From: Solidesulfovibrio sp.
Lineage (GTDB): Bacteria; Desulfobacterota; Desulfovibrionia; Desulfovibrionales; Desulfovibrionaceae
Reading direction: 5' to 3'
Assembly: GCF_038562415.1 (NCBI RefSeq)
Contig: NZ_JBCFBA010000022.1
Coordinates: forward strand, 1 to 64,000
DNA: 64,000 nucleotides
The translations under genes and the position numbers were made by a program. Below, one piece after another: positions 33,481 to 43,534 of this stretch (position 1 is the first letter of the stretch; each line of letters starts with the position of its first letter). The notes below the pieces were generated by a model. The model made no database searches. It had not been told where the DNA came from and saw nothing but the letters and a program-made list of their open reading frames with translations.

Positions 33481-33502
33481 CTTATGCTAAATTTAGCATA
33501 AG
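33481..33502. promoter_or_regulatory. 22-bp perfect palindrome upstream of the formate dehydrogenase gene
   Basis: CTTATGCTAAA is followed directly by its complement TTTAGCATAAG, with no mismatch and no spacer. It lies in an AT-rich stretch (33400-33510) 72 bp before ATG 33575, so it is well placed as an operator for fdhA/fdnG. There is no T-run after it, which argues against a terminator. Confidence 0.7.
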
Positions 33503-33574
33503 AGATAAACGACCCGGAACCGTGACCGCGGCGACGGGGAAAGCGGCAAGCCTCGCGGCGAAGGAGACGGAACT

Positions 33575-36500
33575 ATGGAATGGAACCGGCGAGCGTTCCT
33601 CAAGATCGCGGGCGCGACCACGGCCGTGGCCGCCTTCGGCGGGCTCGGCTTCGACCTCGGGCCGGCCCGGGCCCAGGCCCAGGGCCAGGCCGACAAGCTC
33701 AAATTCACCAAACAGACCACCTCGGTGTGCTGCTACTGTTCCGTGGGCTGCGGCCTGATCGCCAGCACCGACGGCAACGGCGAGGGCAGGGTGGTCAACA
33801 TCGAGGGCGACCCGGACCATCCCATCAGCGAAGGCTCGCTGTGCCCCAAGGGCGCGTCCCACTACCAACTCGGCACGAACGACCGCCGTATCACCAAGGT
33901 GCTCTACCGCGCCCCGTACGCCGAGAACTGGGAGGAAAAAAGCTGGGACTGGGCCCTGGACCGCATCGCCCGCAAGGTCAAGGACGTGCGCGACGCCAGT
34001 TTCGTGGCCCGGGACGACAAGGGCCGCGCGGTCAATCGCTGCGAGGGGCTGGCCTCGGTCGGCTCGGCGGCCATGGACAACGAGGAATGCTGGATCTACC
34101 AGGCCATGCTGCGGGCCATGGGATTGACGTATATCGAGCATCAGGCCCGTATCTGACACAGCGCCACGGTAGCGGCTCTGGCAGAGTCGTTCGGGCGCGG
34201 GGCGATGACGAACCACTGGATCGACATCGCCAATGCGGATTGCATCCTGATCATGGGCAGCAACGCCGCCGAGAACCATCCCATTTCCTTCAAGTGGGCC
34301 CTTCGCGCCAAGGACAAGGGCGCCAAGATCATCCACGTGGACCCGCGCTACACGCGCACCTCGGCCCATGCCGACGTGTTCGCCCGGCTGCGGTCCGGTT
34401 CGGACATCGCCTTCCTGGGGGGCATGATCCGGTACATCCTGGCCAACAACCTGTATTTCAAGGATTACGTCGTCAATTACACCAACGCCTCGTTTCTCGT
34501 CGGCGACAAGTTCGACTTCAAGGACGGCCTGTTTTCCGGCTACGACGCCGGCAAGCGGGCCTACGACAAGTCCGCCTGGGCCTTCGTCAAGGACGAAAAC
34601 GGGATCATCAAGAAAGACCCGACCCTGCGCGATCCCCGTTGCGTCTTCCAGCTGATGCGCCGGCACTACGACCGCTACACGCTCCAGGCGGTCTCGCGGA
34701 TCAGCGGCACGCCCGAGGCCGATTTGCAACTCGTCTACCAGACCTACGCCGCCACGGGCAAACCGGAAAAATCCGGCACCATGCTCTACGCCATGGGCCA
34801 GACCCAGCACACCGTGGGCGTGCAAAACATCCGGGCCATGTCCCTCGTGCAGCTGCTTTTGGGCAACATGGGCGTGGCCGGCGGCGGCATCAACGCGCTT
34901 CGCGGCGAGGCCAACGTCCAGGGCTCCACGGACCAGGGCCTGCTGTTCCACATCCTGCCCGGCTACGTCCCGACCCCCACGGCGGCCATGCAGACCCTGG
35001 CCGAATACAACGACAAGAACACCCCGGCCACCAAGGACCCCCAAAGCGCCAACTGGTGGGGCAACCGGCCCAAATACCTGGCCAGCTTCCTCAAGTCCAT
35101 GTATCCCAGGCAGGACCTGGACACGGGCTACGGCTACCTGCCCAAGCTCGAACCGGGCAAGGACTACTCCTGGCTGTCGCTGTTCGACGTCATGCACAAG
35201 GGGGCGTTTAAGGGCTTCTTCGCCTGGGGCCAGAATCCGGCCGCGAGTACCGCCAACGCCAACAAGACCCGCGAGGCCATGACCAAGCTCGACTGGATGG
35301 TCACGGTCAACATGTTCGAGACCGAGACCGGCTCCTTCTGGAAGGGCCCGGGCATGGACCCCAAAAAGGTCAAGACCGAGGTCTTCTACCTGCCCTGCGC
35401 CGTGTCCTTCGAAAAGGAAGGCTCCATATCCAACTCCGGCCGCTGGATGCAGTGGCGCTACGCCGCCCAGAAGCCGACCGGCGACGCCAAGCCCGACGGC
35501 GACATCATCTACGAGTTGTTCGAGAAGATCCGCGCGCTCTACGTCAAGGAAGGCGGGGCCTTCCCCGATCCCATCAAGAACCTCGATTGGGACGTGGCCA
35601 CGGGCCACGCCTTCGACCCCCACAAGGTGGCGAGGCGCATCAACGGCGTCTTTTTGACCGAAAAGACCCTCAAGGTGGGCGACGCCGAGAAGACCTTCAA
35701 ACCCGGCGACCCGGTACCGGGCTTCGCGCTGCTCCAGACCGACGGCTCGACCTCGTCGGGCACCTGGGTCTACTGCGGCTCCTACACCGACAAGAACATG
35801 GCCGCCCGGCGCGACAAGGCCCAGACCCCCATGCAGGCGAACATCGGCCTGTTCCCGGGCTGGAGCTGGTGCTGGCCGGTCAACCGGCGCATCCTCTACA
35901 ACCGGGCCTCGGTCGATCCCCAGGGCAAGCCCTACCAGCCCCAGAAGCCGGTCATCGAATGGGTCGACGGCAAGTGGGTGGGCGACGTGCCCGACGGCCC
36001 CTGGCCGCCCATGGCCGATACCAAGGCCGGCAAATACCCCTTCATCATGACCACCGAGGGCATGGGGCTGCTGTTCGGGCCGGGCCGCAACGACGGGCCC
36101 TTCCCCGAGCACTACGAGCCCCTGGAGTGCCCGGTGGGCGAGCATCCCTTCTCCAGGCAACTGAGCAACCCCACGGCCCTCACCTTCGAGGGCCCAACCG
36201 AGGTCCACGCCGCCTGCGACCCGCGCTATCCCTTCGTGTGCTCCACCTACCGGGTGACCGAGCACTGGCAGACGGGCGTCATGACCCGCAACTCGCCCTG
36301 GCTGCTCGAGGCCGAGCCGCAGATGTTCTGCGAGATGAGCCCCGAGCTGGCGGCCATGCGCGGCATCGGAAACGGCGAGAAGGTGATCCTCGAAAGCACG
36401 CGCGGTTCCCTGTGGGCGAAAGCCATCGTCACCGAGCGCGTGAGGCCCTTCACGGTCATGGGCCAGACCGTCCACCAGGTGGGCATACCCTGGCACTACG

Positions 36501-36619
36501 GCTGGACCTGGCCCAAGCAGGGCGGGGATTCGGCCAACATCCTGTGCCCCTCGGTCGGCGATCCCAACACGGGCATCCCCGAGACCAAGGCCTTCATGGT
36601 CAACGTGCGCAAGGCCTAA
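33575..36619 (+). CDS. fdhA: Periplasmic formate dehydrogenase catalytic subunit, selenocysteine-containing
   Basis: The reading frame runs through TGA at 34154-34156, read as selenocysteine (residue 194), to give 1014 residues. The N-terminus has a twin-arginine signal (NRRAFLKIAGATTAVAAF), so the folded enzyme is exported. VCCYCSVGCG and GSLCPKG hold the [4Fe-4S] cluster. The Sec is followed by HSATVAALAESFGRGAMTNHW, the usual active-site context of FdnG/FdhA. The C-terminal part is the dinucleotide-binding domain. It oxidises formate to CO2 (or the reverse) with a molybdenum or tungsten bis-MGD cofactor, whose maturation genes precede it. The Fe-S partner follows 12 bp later, and no membrane subunit is present, consistent with the soluble periplasmic enzymes of sulfate reducers. 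Confidence 0.95.
34154..34198 (+). promoter_or_regulatory. UGA(Sec) codon and bacterial SECIS element
   Basis: The in-frame TGA at 34154-34156 is followed by a stem-loop. The lower stem is GCGCC (34161-34165) with GGCGC (34194-34198). The upper stem is GGCTCT (34174-34179) with AGAGTC (34183-34188) around a GGC loop. Position and size match bacterial SECIS elements that recruit SelB. Confidence 0.85.
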
Positions 36620-36631
36620 AGGAGCGATGCC

Positions 36632-37354
36632 ATGAACGGAAAGACCTTCTTCGTGGACCTGTCGCGCTGCACCGGCTGCCGCGGCTGCCAGGTGGCCTGC
36701 AAGCAGTGGAAGAACAAGCCCGTGGAGCAAACCGAGAACACCGGCTCCCACCAGAACCCGCCCGACCTGTCCTGGCAGACGCTCAAGGTCGTGCGGTTCG
36801 CCGAGAAAACCATCGACGGGAAGTTCCATTGGCTGTTCTTCCCGGACCAGTGCCGCCATTGCCTGGACGCTCCCTGCAAGATGGTGGGCGATTCCGAGGT
36901 CAAGGATGCCATCGTCCAGGACCCGCAGACCGGGGCGGTGGTTTTCACCGACAAGTGCACGGGGCTTAATGCCGAGGCCGTGCGCGAGGCCTGCCCCTAC
37001 GACATCCCGCGCGTCGATGCGGCCACCAAGCGCATGTACAAATGCGACATGTGCAACGACCGGGTCCGGGCCGGCCTGCTGCCGTCGTGCGTCAAGACCT
37101 GCCCGACGGGCACCATGCACTTCGGCGACCGCGAGGAGATGCTGGAGCTGGCCAGGGCGCGCCTGGCCAAGCTCAAGCCCAGCCATCCCAAGGCCGAACT
37201 GGTGGACGCCGAGTCGGTGCGCTGCGTGTTTTTGTGCCCGCAGCCGCCGAGCGCCTACCACAAATACGTCCAGTTCGGCGAGGCCGGACCGCGCCCGCTG
37301 ACCCGCAAGGCCCTTTTCGCCAAAGTCCTGCGGCCGTTGCGGGCTTTCGGCTAG
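36632..37354 (+). CDS. fdhB: Formate dehydrogenase iron-sulfur subunit
   Basis: The 240-residue protein is the electron-transfer subunit with four ferredoxin-type cluster motifs: CTGCRGCQVACKQW at the start, CRHCLDAPCKMV, CTGLNAEAVREACPYDIP and CDMCNDRVRAGLLPSCVKTCPTG split across residues 134-157. There is no C-terminal membrane helix, so unlike E. coli FdnH it should be soluble, carried to the periplasm with the Tat-exported catalytic subunit. Electrons probably pass on to periplasmic c-type cytochromes. A GC-rich hairpin follows the stop. Confidence 0.94.
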   Translation: MNGKTFFVDLSRCTGCRGCQVACKQWKNKPVEQTENTGSHQNPPDLSWQTLKVVRFAEKTIDGKFHWLFFPDQCRHCLDAPCKMVGDSEVKDAIVQDPQTGAVVFTDKCTGLNAEAVREACPYDIPRVDAATKRMYKCDMCNDRVRAGLLPSCVKTCPTGTMHFGDREEMLELARARLAKLKPSHPKAELVDAESVRCVFLCPQPPSAYHKYVQFGEAGPRPLTRKALFAKVLRPLRAFG

Positions 37355-37362
37355 GGCCCGTC

Positions 37363-37394
37363 GCCGCACCCGGCGCCACCGGGCCGGGTGCGGC
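37363..37394 (+). terminator. GC-rich hairpin ending the formate dehydrogenase operon
   Basis: A perfect 12-bp stem GCCGCACCCGGC / GCCGGGTGCGGC begins nine bases after the fdhB stop. It lacks a strong T-run (GGGCATT follows). Confidence 0.65.
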
Positions 37395-37476
37395 AGGGCA
37401 TTGGCAACAGTGCGATTTCCTGGAGAATATTCGATATTTCCCAGGTTCCGGCACGAGGTTCCCCGCCGTCCGCCTC

Positions 37477-37500
37477 GGGAGGCCGCTGCCACGGCCTCCC
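37477..37500. repeat. Hairpin GGGAGGCCG / CGGCCTCCC before the sensory operon
   Basis: A 9-bp perfect inverted repeat with a 6-nt loop, 69 bp before the binding-protein gene. It may be a leader hairpin or attenuator-like structure of the downstream unit. Confidence 0.45.
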
Positions 37501-37568
37501 GGGCCGGCCGGTTGTCGCCGGCATCGATACCGGTTGACCCCAACATCCGATCTGGTATCTCCCGAGCG

Positions 37569-38834
37569 ATGACAGCACCCCTCAGGCTCTTGCGGACCGC
37601 GGCCGCTTTCCTCGGGCTGGCCCTGGCGATGCTCCTGTTCGCGTGTTCGGGGTCCCCGTCCAGGGAGGAGCAGGCGACGCGCGTGCCGGGCGTAACCGAC
37701 GACGTCGTGCTCGTGGGCTCGTCGCTGCCGCTGACCGGGCATGCCAGCTACCTGGGCAAGCAGACGCTTTTCGGGGCGCTGGCCTACCTCAACGCCGTCA
37801 ACGACGCCGGCGGGGTGGCCGGCCGCCGGATCAAGGTCCTGGACCTCGACGACGGCTACGACCCGCCGCGCTGCGTGGCCAACACCCAGCGGCTCATCGT
37901 CGAGGAGCGGGTGTTTTGCCTTTTCAGCTACGTCGGCACGCCGACAACGGTCAAAATCATTCCGCTGCTGGAGGAGGCCAGGGTGCCGCTGGTCGGCAGC
38001 TTCACCGGCGCCGACGCCCTGCGCACGCCGTTTCGTCGCTACATCGTCAACGTCCGGCCCTCCTATTACCAGGAGACCGCCGCCGCCGTGGACCACATGG
38101 TCACGGACCTGGGCCTGGAGCGGGTCGCCGTCTTCTACCAGTACGACGCCTATGGCTTCGACGGCCTGCGCGGCACGGAAATGGCCCTGCGCGCCCGGGG
38201 CCTGGCCCCTGTGGCCCGTGGCTCGTACATCCGGGGCACCATGGACGTGGAGGAGGGGATTTCGCGCATTCTCGAGGCCAATTCCCGGGCCATCGTCATG
38301 ATCGGCACCTCGGGGCCGTGCGCCAAGGCCATCCGGCTGGCCCGGTCCAAGGGCTACGACGGGCTTTTCTACGCCGTCTCCTTTGTCGGCGCCGACGAGA
38401 TCGCCCGCATCCTGGGTCCCACCGACGACACGCCCTTTGTCATGTCCCAGGTGGTGCCGCCGCCGGGGTTGCCGGAATCGGAGGCGTTGCTTTCGGGCGT
38501 GGTGGAATACGCCCAGCTGTTGTCCCGGTATTTTCCCGAGGAGCGGCCCAACCTGGTCGGCCTGGAGGGGTTCATCAACGCCAAGGTGCTGGTGGAGGGC
38601 CTGCGCCGCTGCGGCCGGGAGCTGACCCGCGAGCGCTTTCTGGACGCCATCGAATCCATCCAGAGCTTTTCCGTGGGCATCGCCAGCCCCGTCAGCTTCG
38701 CCCAGAACCGCCACCAGGGCCTGGAGCGCGTCTATTTCACGCGCCTGGAGGGCGGCACCTTCCATCTGGTCATGGACTGGCCGGGCCTGCGCCGGGCCCT
38801 CGAAGCCGCCCCGGCCACGGCCGGGGCGCGGTAG
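37569..38834 (+). CDS. Periplasmic type 1 ligand-binding lipoprotein (receptor partner of a kinase)
   Basis: The 421-residue protein has a lipoprotein signal (AMLLFACSGS, cysteine near 28) and the fold of branched-chain amino acid/amide type binding proteins: VLVGSSLPLTGHASYLG, DDGYDPPRCVANTQRLI, and VAVFYQYDAYGFDGLRG. No ABC permease or ATPase is adjacent; instead the histidine kinase starts 4 bp after its stop, so it probably serves as the ligand sensor for the kinase rather than for transport. ATG 37569 begins the signal sequence; an upstream frame from 37401 is not supported. Confidence 0.87.
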   Translation: MTAPLRLLRTAAAFLGLALAMLLFACSGSPSREEQATRVPGVTDDVVLVGSSLPLTGHASYLGKQTLFGALAYLNAVNDAGGVAGRRIKVLDLDDGYDPPRCVANTQRLIVEERVFCLFSYVGTPTTVKIIPLLEEARVPLVGSFTGADALRTPFRRYIVNVRPSYYQETAAAVDHMVTDLGLERVAVFYQYDAYGFDGLRGTEMALRARGLAPVARGSYIRGTMDVEEGISRILEANSRAIVMIGTSGPCAKAIRLARSKGYDGLFYAVSFVGADEIARILGPTDDTPFVMSQVVPPPGLPESEALLSGVVEYAQLLSRYFPEERPNLVGLEGFINAKVLVEGLRRCGRELTRERFLDAIESIQSFSVGIASPVSFAQNRHQGLERVYFTRLEGGTFHLVMDWPGLRRALEAAPATAGAR

Positions 38835-38838
38835 CCCC

Positions 38839-40845
38839 ATGTTCGCCCATCGCCGGGTCAGCCTCAAGCTCAAGATGTTCGGCGGCGCCATGGCCGTGGT
38901 GCTTTTCGTCAGCGCCGTCATCGCGCTGCTCGCCCGCTGGATACTCGTCACGAGCCTCAACCGCGAACTCGAACAGCGCGGCGTGGCCATCGGCCAGAGC
39001 CTGTCCGAGCGGGCCAGCGGCTTTATCCTGGACAAGGACCGGGCCAACCTGGTCAGCCTGGTCTTCGACGCCGCCCAGCTCGGCGAGCGCCGCATCCTCG
39101 TTTCCTACATCTTCATCGAGGACGCCGAGGGCCGCATCCTGGCCAACACCTTCATCCGGCCCTTCCCCGGGCAGCTCACCCACGTCAACCCCCTGCCCGA
39201 CGGCGCGGAATCGAGCATCAAGCTGGTCGATTTCGAGGACAAGCAGGCCATCGACATCGCCGTGCCCGTGCGCGAGGGCATCTACACCCTGGGCGCCGTC
39301 CACGTGGGCCTGTCCAAAAGCCACATCGATTCCCTTGTCGGCACGCTGCGTACCACCTTCCTGGGCTTCATCGCCGCCGTGACCGTGGTCATGTTCCTCA
39401 TCGTCCTGCGCCTGTCCAACGCCGTGGCCGGCCCCATCGCCCGCTTGACCAGGGCGGCCGACGCCGTCAGCCGGGGCAGCCTGGAGGAGCCGGCCGCGCT
39501 GCTCGGGCTTCGCGACACCGCGCCCCGGGACTGCCCGGCCTACGCCGATACCGACCTGCCGTGCTGGCACTTCGACCAAAGCCGTACCGAGGCCGTGGGG
39601 GCCAATCCGCAAAACGTCCCGACCTGCCGGGAATGCCGCTTCTACCGCAAGGCCGGCGGTGGCGACGAAGTGGCCCAACTGGCCGAATCGTTCGGCAACA
39701 TGATCTGGTCCATCCGGCTCTACCGGCGGCGGCTGCGGGAGTCCGAGGAGAAATACCGCTCGCTGTTCGACAGCAACCCCGATCCGGTCTTCGTGGTCGA
39801 AGCCGCCAACGGCCGCATCCTGGACGCCAACTCCCAGGCCGAGGACGTCTACGGCTATGCCCGCAAGGAACTGCTCGGCCGGGCCGTCGGCGACCTGGAG
39901 CCGGGAGCGGGGGAGGTGGGCGTGGCCGCCTACCTCGGCGACCGCGACGCCCCGGACCGGGTGCTGTTCCCCAAGCTGCGCCACGTCAGGAAGAACGGCG
40001 CGCCGCTCTACGTCAACCTCCACGCCTGCCGCATCGCCTACCGGGGGCGAGACGCGGTCATCGTCTCGGCCACCGACGTCACCGAACTGGTGGAAAAGGA
40101 CGCCCAGCTCATCCAGGCGAGCAAGATGAAGACCCTGGGCGAGATGTCCGCCGGCATCGCCCACGAGCTCAACCAGCCCTTAAACGCCATCAAGCTCGGC
40201 AGCGACTACCTGCGCCTGGTCACCGAGGGCGGAAAGCTCCCCCCGGCCGACAATCTGGCCGCCGTCACGGCCCAGATCAGCGAACAGGTCGACCGGGCGG
40301 CGGCCATTATCGCCCATCTGCGCGATTTCGGCCGCAAGTCGCAGCCACAGCTGGGAAATGTCGACCTCAACGATCCCATCCGGGGCGTGTTCGCCATCAT
40401 CGGCCACGACCTGTCCCTCCAGGACATCGCCGTGCGCCTGGACCTCGGCACGCTTTCGCCCATCAAGGCCCACGCCAACCGCCTGGAGCAGGTCTTCTTC
40501 AATCTGGTGGTCAACGCCCGCGACGCGCTGCTTGCCGCCGCCTGTCCCGACAATGCCGCCAAGGGCCGGGCCATCGCCATCGCCACGCGCATGGAACAGG
40601 GCCGCGTGACGGCGTCCGTGGCCGACAACGGCTGCGGCATTCCCGAGAACGTCCGCCACAAGATCTTCGAGCCGTTTTTCACCACCAAGCAGGCCGGCCA
40701 GGGCATGGGGCTGGGGCTGGCCATCACCTACGGCATCGTCAAGGATTACGGTGGTGACATTCTTGTCGACGACGCCCCTGGGGGCGGCTGTGTTTTTCGG
40801 CTGACCTTCCCGGCCGCGCGCGACGGCGCCCCCCAAGGGGCTTGA
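38839..40845 (+). CDS. Sensor histidine kinase with Cys-rich insert between HAMP and PAS
   Basis: The 668-residue kinase has two membrane helices (about 14-36 and 170-192) around a periplasmic sensor domain and a HAMP linker ([19 protein letters not shown]). A Cys-rich insertion follows with Cys232, Cys242-Trp243, Cys263 and Cys266 (CPAY, PCW, CRECRFY), then a PAS domain ([16 protein letters not shown]). The phosphoacceptor is [13 protein letters not shown]. The ATPase domain shows [16 protein letters not shown] and [13 protein letters not shown]. The insert resembles the CW-containing domain seen in kinases of sulfate reducers and could bind metal or sense redox state. It is encoded with the binding lipoprotein before it and the REC-STAS regulator after it. 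Confidence 0.9.
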   Translation: MFAHRRVSLKLKMFGGAMAVVLFVSAVIALLARWILVTSLNRELEQRGVAIGQSLSERASGFILDKDRANLVSLVFDAAQLGERRILVSYIFIEDAEGRILANTFIRPFPGQLTHVNPLPDGAESSIKLVDFEDKQAIDIAVPVREGIYTLGAVHVGLSKSHIDSLVGTLRTTFLGFIAAVTVVMFLIVLRLSNAVAGPIARLTRAADAVSRGSLEEPAALLGLRDTAPRDCPAYADTDLPCWHFDQSRTEAVGANPQNVPTCRECRFYRKAGGGDEVAQLAESFGNMIWSIRLYRRRLRESEEKYRSLFDSNPDPVFVVEAANGRILDANSQAEDVYGYARKELLGRAVGDLEPGAGEVGVAAYLGDRDAPDRVLFPKLRHVRKNGAPLYVNLHACRIAYRGRDAVIVSATDVTELVEKDAQLIQASKMKTLGEMSAGIAHELNQPLNAIKLGSDYLRLVTEGGKLPPADNLAAVTAQISEQVDRAAAIIAHLRDFGRKSQPQLGNVDLNDPIRGVFAIIGHDLSLQDIAVRLDLGTLSPIKAHANRLEQVFFNLVVNARDALLAAACPDNAAKGRAIAIATRMEQGRVTASVADNGCGIPENVRHKIFEPFFTTKQAGQGMGLGLAITYGIVKDYGGDILVDDAPGGGCVFRLTFPAARDGAPQGA

Positions 40846-40897
40846 CGCCGCCCCCGGGACGCGACCACAAGGATTTCGGTACAGGCGGGAGCAAGGC

Positions 40898-41620
40898 ATG
40901 CGCACGATTTTGGTGATTGACGACGAACGACCCACCCTCCGGATGTTCGAACTTTTTCTCGGGGCCTATGGCTATACGGTCCTGACCGCCGCCAGCGGCG
41001 AGGACGGGCTGGCCGTTTTCGCCGAACAGCGCCCGCCCATCGTGCTCACCGACATCAAGATGCCCGGCATGGACGGCCTGGCCGTGCTGCGGGCCATCAA
41101 GGAAGACAGCCCCGAAACCGAAGTCGTGGTCATCACCGGCCACGGCGACGTGGATCTGGCCCTGACCGCCCTGGGGCTGCGGGCCACGGACTTCATCGAC
41201 AAACCCATCCGCCGCGAAGCCTTGGAAGCCGCCCTCGCCCGGGCCAACGCCAGGCTGGAGCATGCCGCCGCCGGCGCGAACGGGGATGCCATCGCCGTGG
41301 AACACGACGGCGACGTGGCGGTCATCGCCATCGCCGGCAGCCTCACGGCGGCCTCCGAACCCTACCTGACCCGGGCGGTGCGCCAGGCCGACGAGGCCCG
41401 CAAACTGCTGTTCGCCTTCAGCCCCGATGCCTCCATCAACGGCGCCGGCCTCGACCTCGTGGCCCAGGCGGCCGAGGATTCCCAAGGCGGCGGCCGGCCC
41501 GTGGCCCTGTGCGGCCTGTCCGACAATTTCGCCATGGTCCTGGACCGCCTCGGCATCACCGGCCGGGCGCCGCGTTTCGCCGGCCGACGCGAGGCCCTGG
41601 CCTATCTTTCCTCCAGATAG
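40898..41620 (+). CDS. Response regulator with REC and STAS domains
   Basis: The 240-residue protein has a receiver domain (residues 1-118: IDDE acidic pair, LTDIKMPGMDG with the phospho-Asp, VVITGHGD and the lysine in FIDKP) joined to a C-terminal STAS-like domain (about 140-238: IAVEHDGDVAVIAIAGSLTAASEPYL). STAS domains are used in anti-sigma factor antagonists and partner switching. There is no DNA-binding domain, so the output is probably a protein-protein interaction. It is 52 bp behind the histidine kinase and is its likely partner. Confidence 0.88.
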   Translation: MRTILVIDDERPTLRMFELFLGAYGYTVLTAASGEDGLAVFAEQRPPIVLTDIKMPGMDGLAVLRAIKEDSPETEVVVITGHGDVDLALTALGLRATDFIDKPIRREALEAALARANARLEHAAAGANGDAIAVEHDGDVAVIAIAGSLTAASEPYLTRAVRQADEARKLLFAFSPDASINGAGLDLVAQAAEDSQGGGRPVALCGLSDNFAMVLDRLGITGRAPRFAGRREALAYLSSR

Positions 41621-41727
41621 GCCGCGGGCCGGATTGCGGGCGAAAGACCGCTGACGGGCGTTTACAGGCCGGCCCGGCCCCCTTATAGTGATCTCCCGCG
41701 AATCGACGACCGGAGCCGGGCGGTTTC

Positions 41728-42075
41728 ATGGCAACCCGACGCGACCTCCTTGGCCGGGGCTGTTTTTATTGCAGCCTGGCGGCGCTGTACTGCCTGCTCG
41801 GCATGAAGGTGCTGGTGGCTTTGCGGGAGGGGCTGTGGCTTGACTGGCCCCTGGGCGACTACCTGCCCGACGCCGTGGTGCGGGCGCTTTTCGCCTTGCC
41901 CGACGGGCGGTTTCGCGAGATCCTGACGTGGCTGTTGCGCCAGGACGTCATCTACCATGCCGCCGCCATCGCCTTGCTGCTGTGGCTGTTGCACCTGGCC
42001 GCCGGGGCGGGCCGGGGAAACGGCGGCGACGGTTTTCCCGGCGGCGAGCCGCCGGATCGCGTCACGGAGGTTTGA
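41728..42075 (+). CDS. Small membrane protein, hypothetical
   Basis: The 115-residue protein has two hydrophobic segments (CFYCSLAALYCLLGMKVLVAL and VIYHAAAIALLLWLLHLAAGA) separated by a loop with LDWPLGDYLPDAVVRALFALPDG. A glycine- and proline-rich tail ends it. No family recognised. It is followed three bases later by another small gene, so both may form one unit behind the two-component system. Confidence 0.55.
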   Translation: MATRRDLLGRGCFYCSLAALYCLLGMKVLVALREGLWLDWPLGDYLPDAVVRALFALPDGRFREILTWLLRQDVIYHAAAIALLLWLLHLAAGAGRGNGGDGFPGGEPPDRVTEV

Positions 42076-42078
42076 CTG

Positions 42079-42396
42079 ATGCGAGCTTTTCTGCGGGCCG
42101 TGGCCCTGACCGTGGTTTTTTGCGGGGCCGCTGCCCAGGCCGGCGAGGCCGTGAACCTGGCCGGGCGGGTCACGGGCGTCTACCAGTATCCCAAGACCGA
42201 GACCATCTGCCTGTCCTTCGAAAGCAAGGATAAGAAGTCCTACATGATCTGCGACGACGTCACGGCAAAGGACATCATCGAGCAGCTCTTTGCCCTGGGC
42301 AAGAAGGACGCCGACTGCCGCATCGAAGGGTCGGTGTCCAAAAAGGTCGGCGACGAAACCCAACTCAACGTCACCCGCGTGACCGAGGGCGGCTAA
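42079..42396 (+). CDS. Small exported protein, hypothetical
   Basis: The 105-residue protein has a typical signal peptide (MRAFLRAVALTVVFCGAAAQA, cleavage before GEAVNLAG). The mature part is a short beta-rich domain (VTGVYQYPKTETICLSFESKD) with an OB-fold-like pattern and a cysteine pair (ICLS, MICDD) plus one in DCRIEG. No function assigned. It follows the membrane protein gene closely. Confidence 0.6.
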   Translation: MRAFLRAVALTVVFCGAAAQAGEAVNLAGRVTGVYQYPKTETICLSFESKDKKSYMICDDVTAKDIIEQLFALGKKDADCRIEGSVSKKVGDETQLNVTRVTEGG

Positions 42397-42430
42397 GCCC
42401 AGCCCTCGGCCGCGCGACACCCCATCCCGC

Positions 42431-43534
42431 ATGCACGAAACACCAAACGCCCCCGCGCGCCATCCCACCCGCACCGTGACCATCCGGGGCGTGGGCATCG
42501 GCGGCGACAATCCCGTGCGCGTCCAGAGCATGACCAACACCGACACGCGCGACGTGGCCGCCACCCTGGCCCAGATCGGCGCCCTGACCGACGCCGGCTG
42601 CGAGATCGTGCGCCTGGCCGTGCTCAACGACGACGCGGCGGCGGCCCTTGCCGCCATCCGGGCCGGCACCGACGCGCCGCTTGTGGCCGACATCCACTTC
42701 GACCACCGCCTGGCCGTGGCCGCCCTGGCCGCCGGCATCGACGCGCTTCGCATCAATCCCGGCAACATCGGCTCCGAGGCCGCCGTGGATAGCGTCGTCG
42801 CCGCCGCGAAAGACCACGGCGCGCCGATCCGCATCGGCGTCAATTCCGGCTCGGTCCAAAAGGACCTTTTGGCCAAATACGGCGGCCCCACGGCCGAGGC
42901 CATGGTCGAAAGCGCGCTCACCCACATCGCCCTGCTCGAAAAGCGCGGCTTTTACGACATCAAGGTCTCGCTCAAGTCGTCGAGCGTACCGCGCACCATC
43001 GCCGCCTACCGCCTGCTTTCCCAAAAGGTGGACTATCCCCTGCACATCGGCGTGACCGAGGCCGGCACGCCCATGCGCGGCGCGGTCAAATCCGCCGTGG
43101 GCCTGGGCATCCTTCTGGCCGAGGGCCTGGGCGACACCCTGCGCGTGTCCTTAACCGGCGACCCGGTGACCGAAATCGGGGTGGCCTACGAGATCCTGCG
43201 CGCCCTGGACATCCGGGCCCGGGGGCCGGAGATCATCTCCTGCCCCACCTGCGGCCGCACGGAGATCGACCTGGTCGGCCTGGCCGAGGCCGTGGAGGCG
43301 CGCCTGCGGGGCGTGACCGACGTTTTTACCGTGGCTGTCATGGGCTGCGTGGTCAACGGGCCGGGCGAGGCCCGCGAGGCCGATATCGGCATCGCCGGCG
43401 GGCGCGACTGCGGCATCATCTTCCGCAAGGGCGAAGTCCTCGGCAAGGTCCGCGGCGGGGCCAACCTCATTCCCGCCTTCATGGAAGAACTGGAACGCTA
43501 TCTCACCGAAAAAAAGGAATCCGCATGCGACTGA
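42431..43534 (+). CDS. ispG: 4-hydroxy-3-methylbut-2-enyl diphosphate synthase IspG
   Basis: The 367-residue protein is IspG (GcpE), the iron-sulfur enzyme converting the cyclic diphosphate MEcPP to HMBPP in the MEP isoprenoid pathway. The TIM-barrel part contains [15 protein letters not shown] and the characteristic INPGNIGS. The cluster cysteines are in [12 protein letters not shown] and [15 protein letters not shown]. Length is that of the short bacterial form. Its 3' end overlaps the proS start by 10 bp. Confidence 0.96.
   Translation: MHETPNAPARHPTRTVTIRGVGIGGDNPVRVQSMTNTDTRDVAATLAQIGALTDAGCEIVRLAVLNDDAAAALAAIRAGTDAPLVADIHFDHRLAVAALAAGIDALRINPGNIGSEAAVDSVVAAAKDHGAPIRIGVNSGSVQKDLLAKYGGPTAEAMVESALTHIALLEKRGFYDIKVSLKSSSVPRTIAAYRLLSQKVDYPLHIGVTEAGTPMRGAVKSAVGLGILLAEGLGDTLRVSLTGDPVTEIGVAYEILRALDIRARGPEIISCPTCGRTEIDLVGLAEAVEARLRGVTDVFTVAVMGCVVNGPGEAREADIGIAGGRDCGIIFRKGEVLGKVRGGANLIPAFMEELERYLTEKKESACD

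Noticed and set aside
34154-34156. TGA as a nonsense mutation or frameshift breaking the formate dehydrogenase gene
   Set aside because: It is at the exact selenocysteine position of the family, followed by conserved coding sequence and a SECIS-like stem-loop.
33482-37546. Antisense ORF of more than 1300 codons across the formate dehydrogenase genes
   Set aside because: It is a shadow of high-GC codon use. The plus-strand genes carry clear motifs, a Tat signal and SECIS, and the antisense product is Gly/His/Val-rich without any domain.
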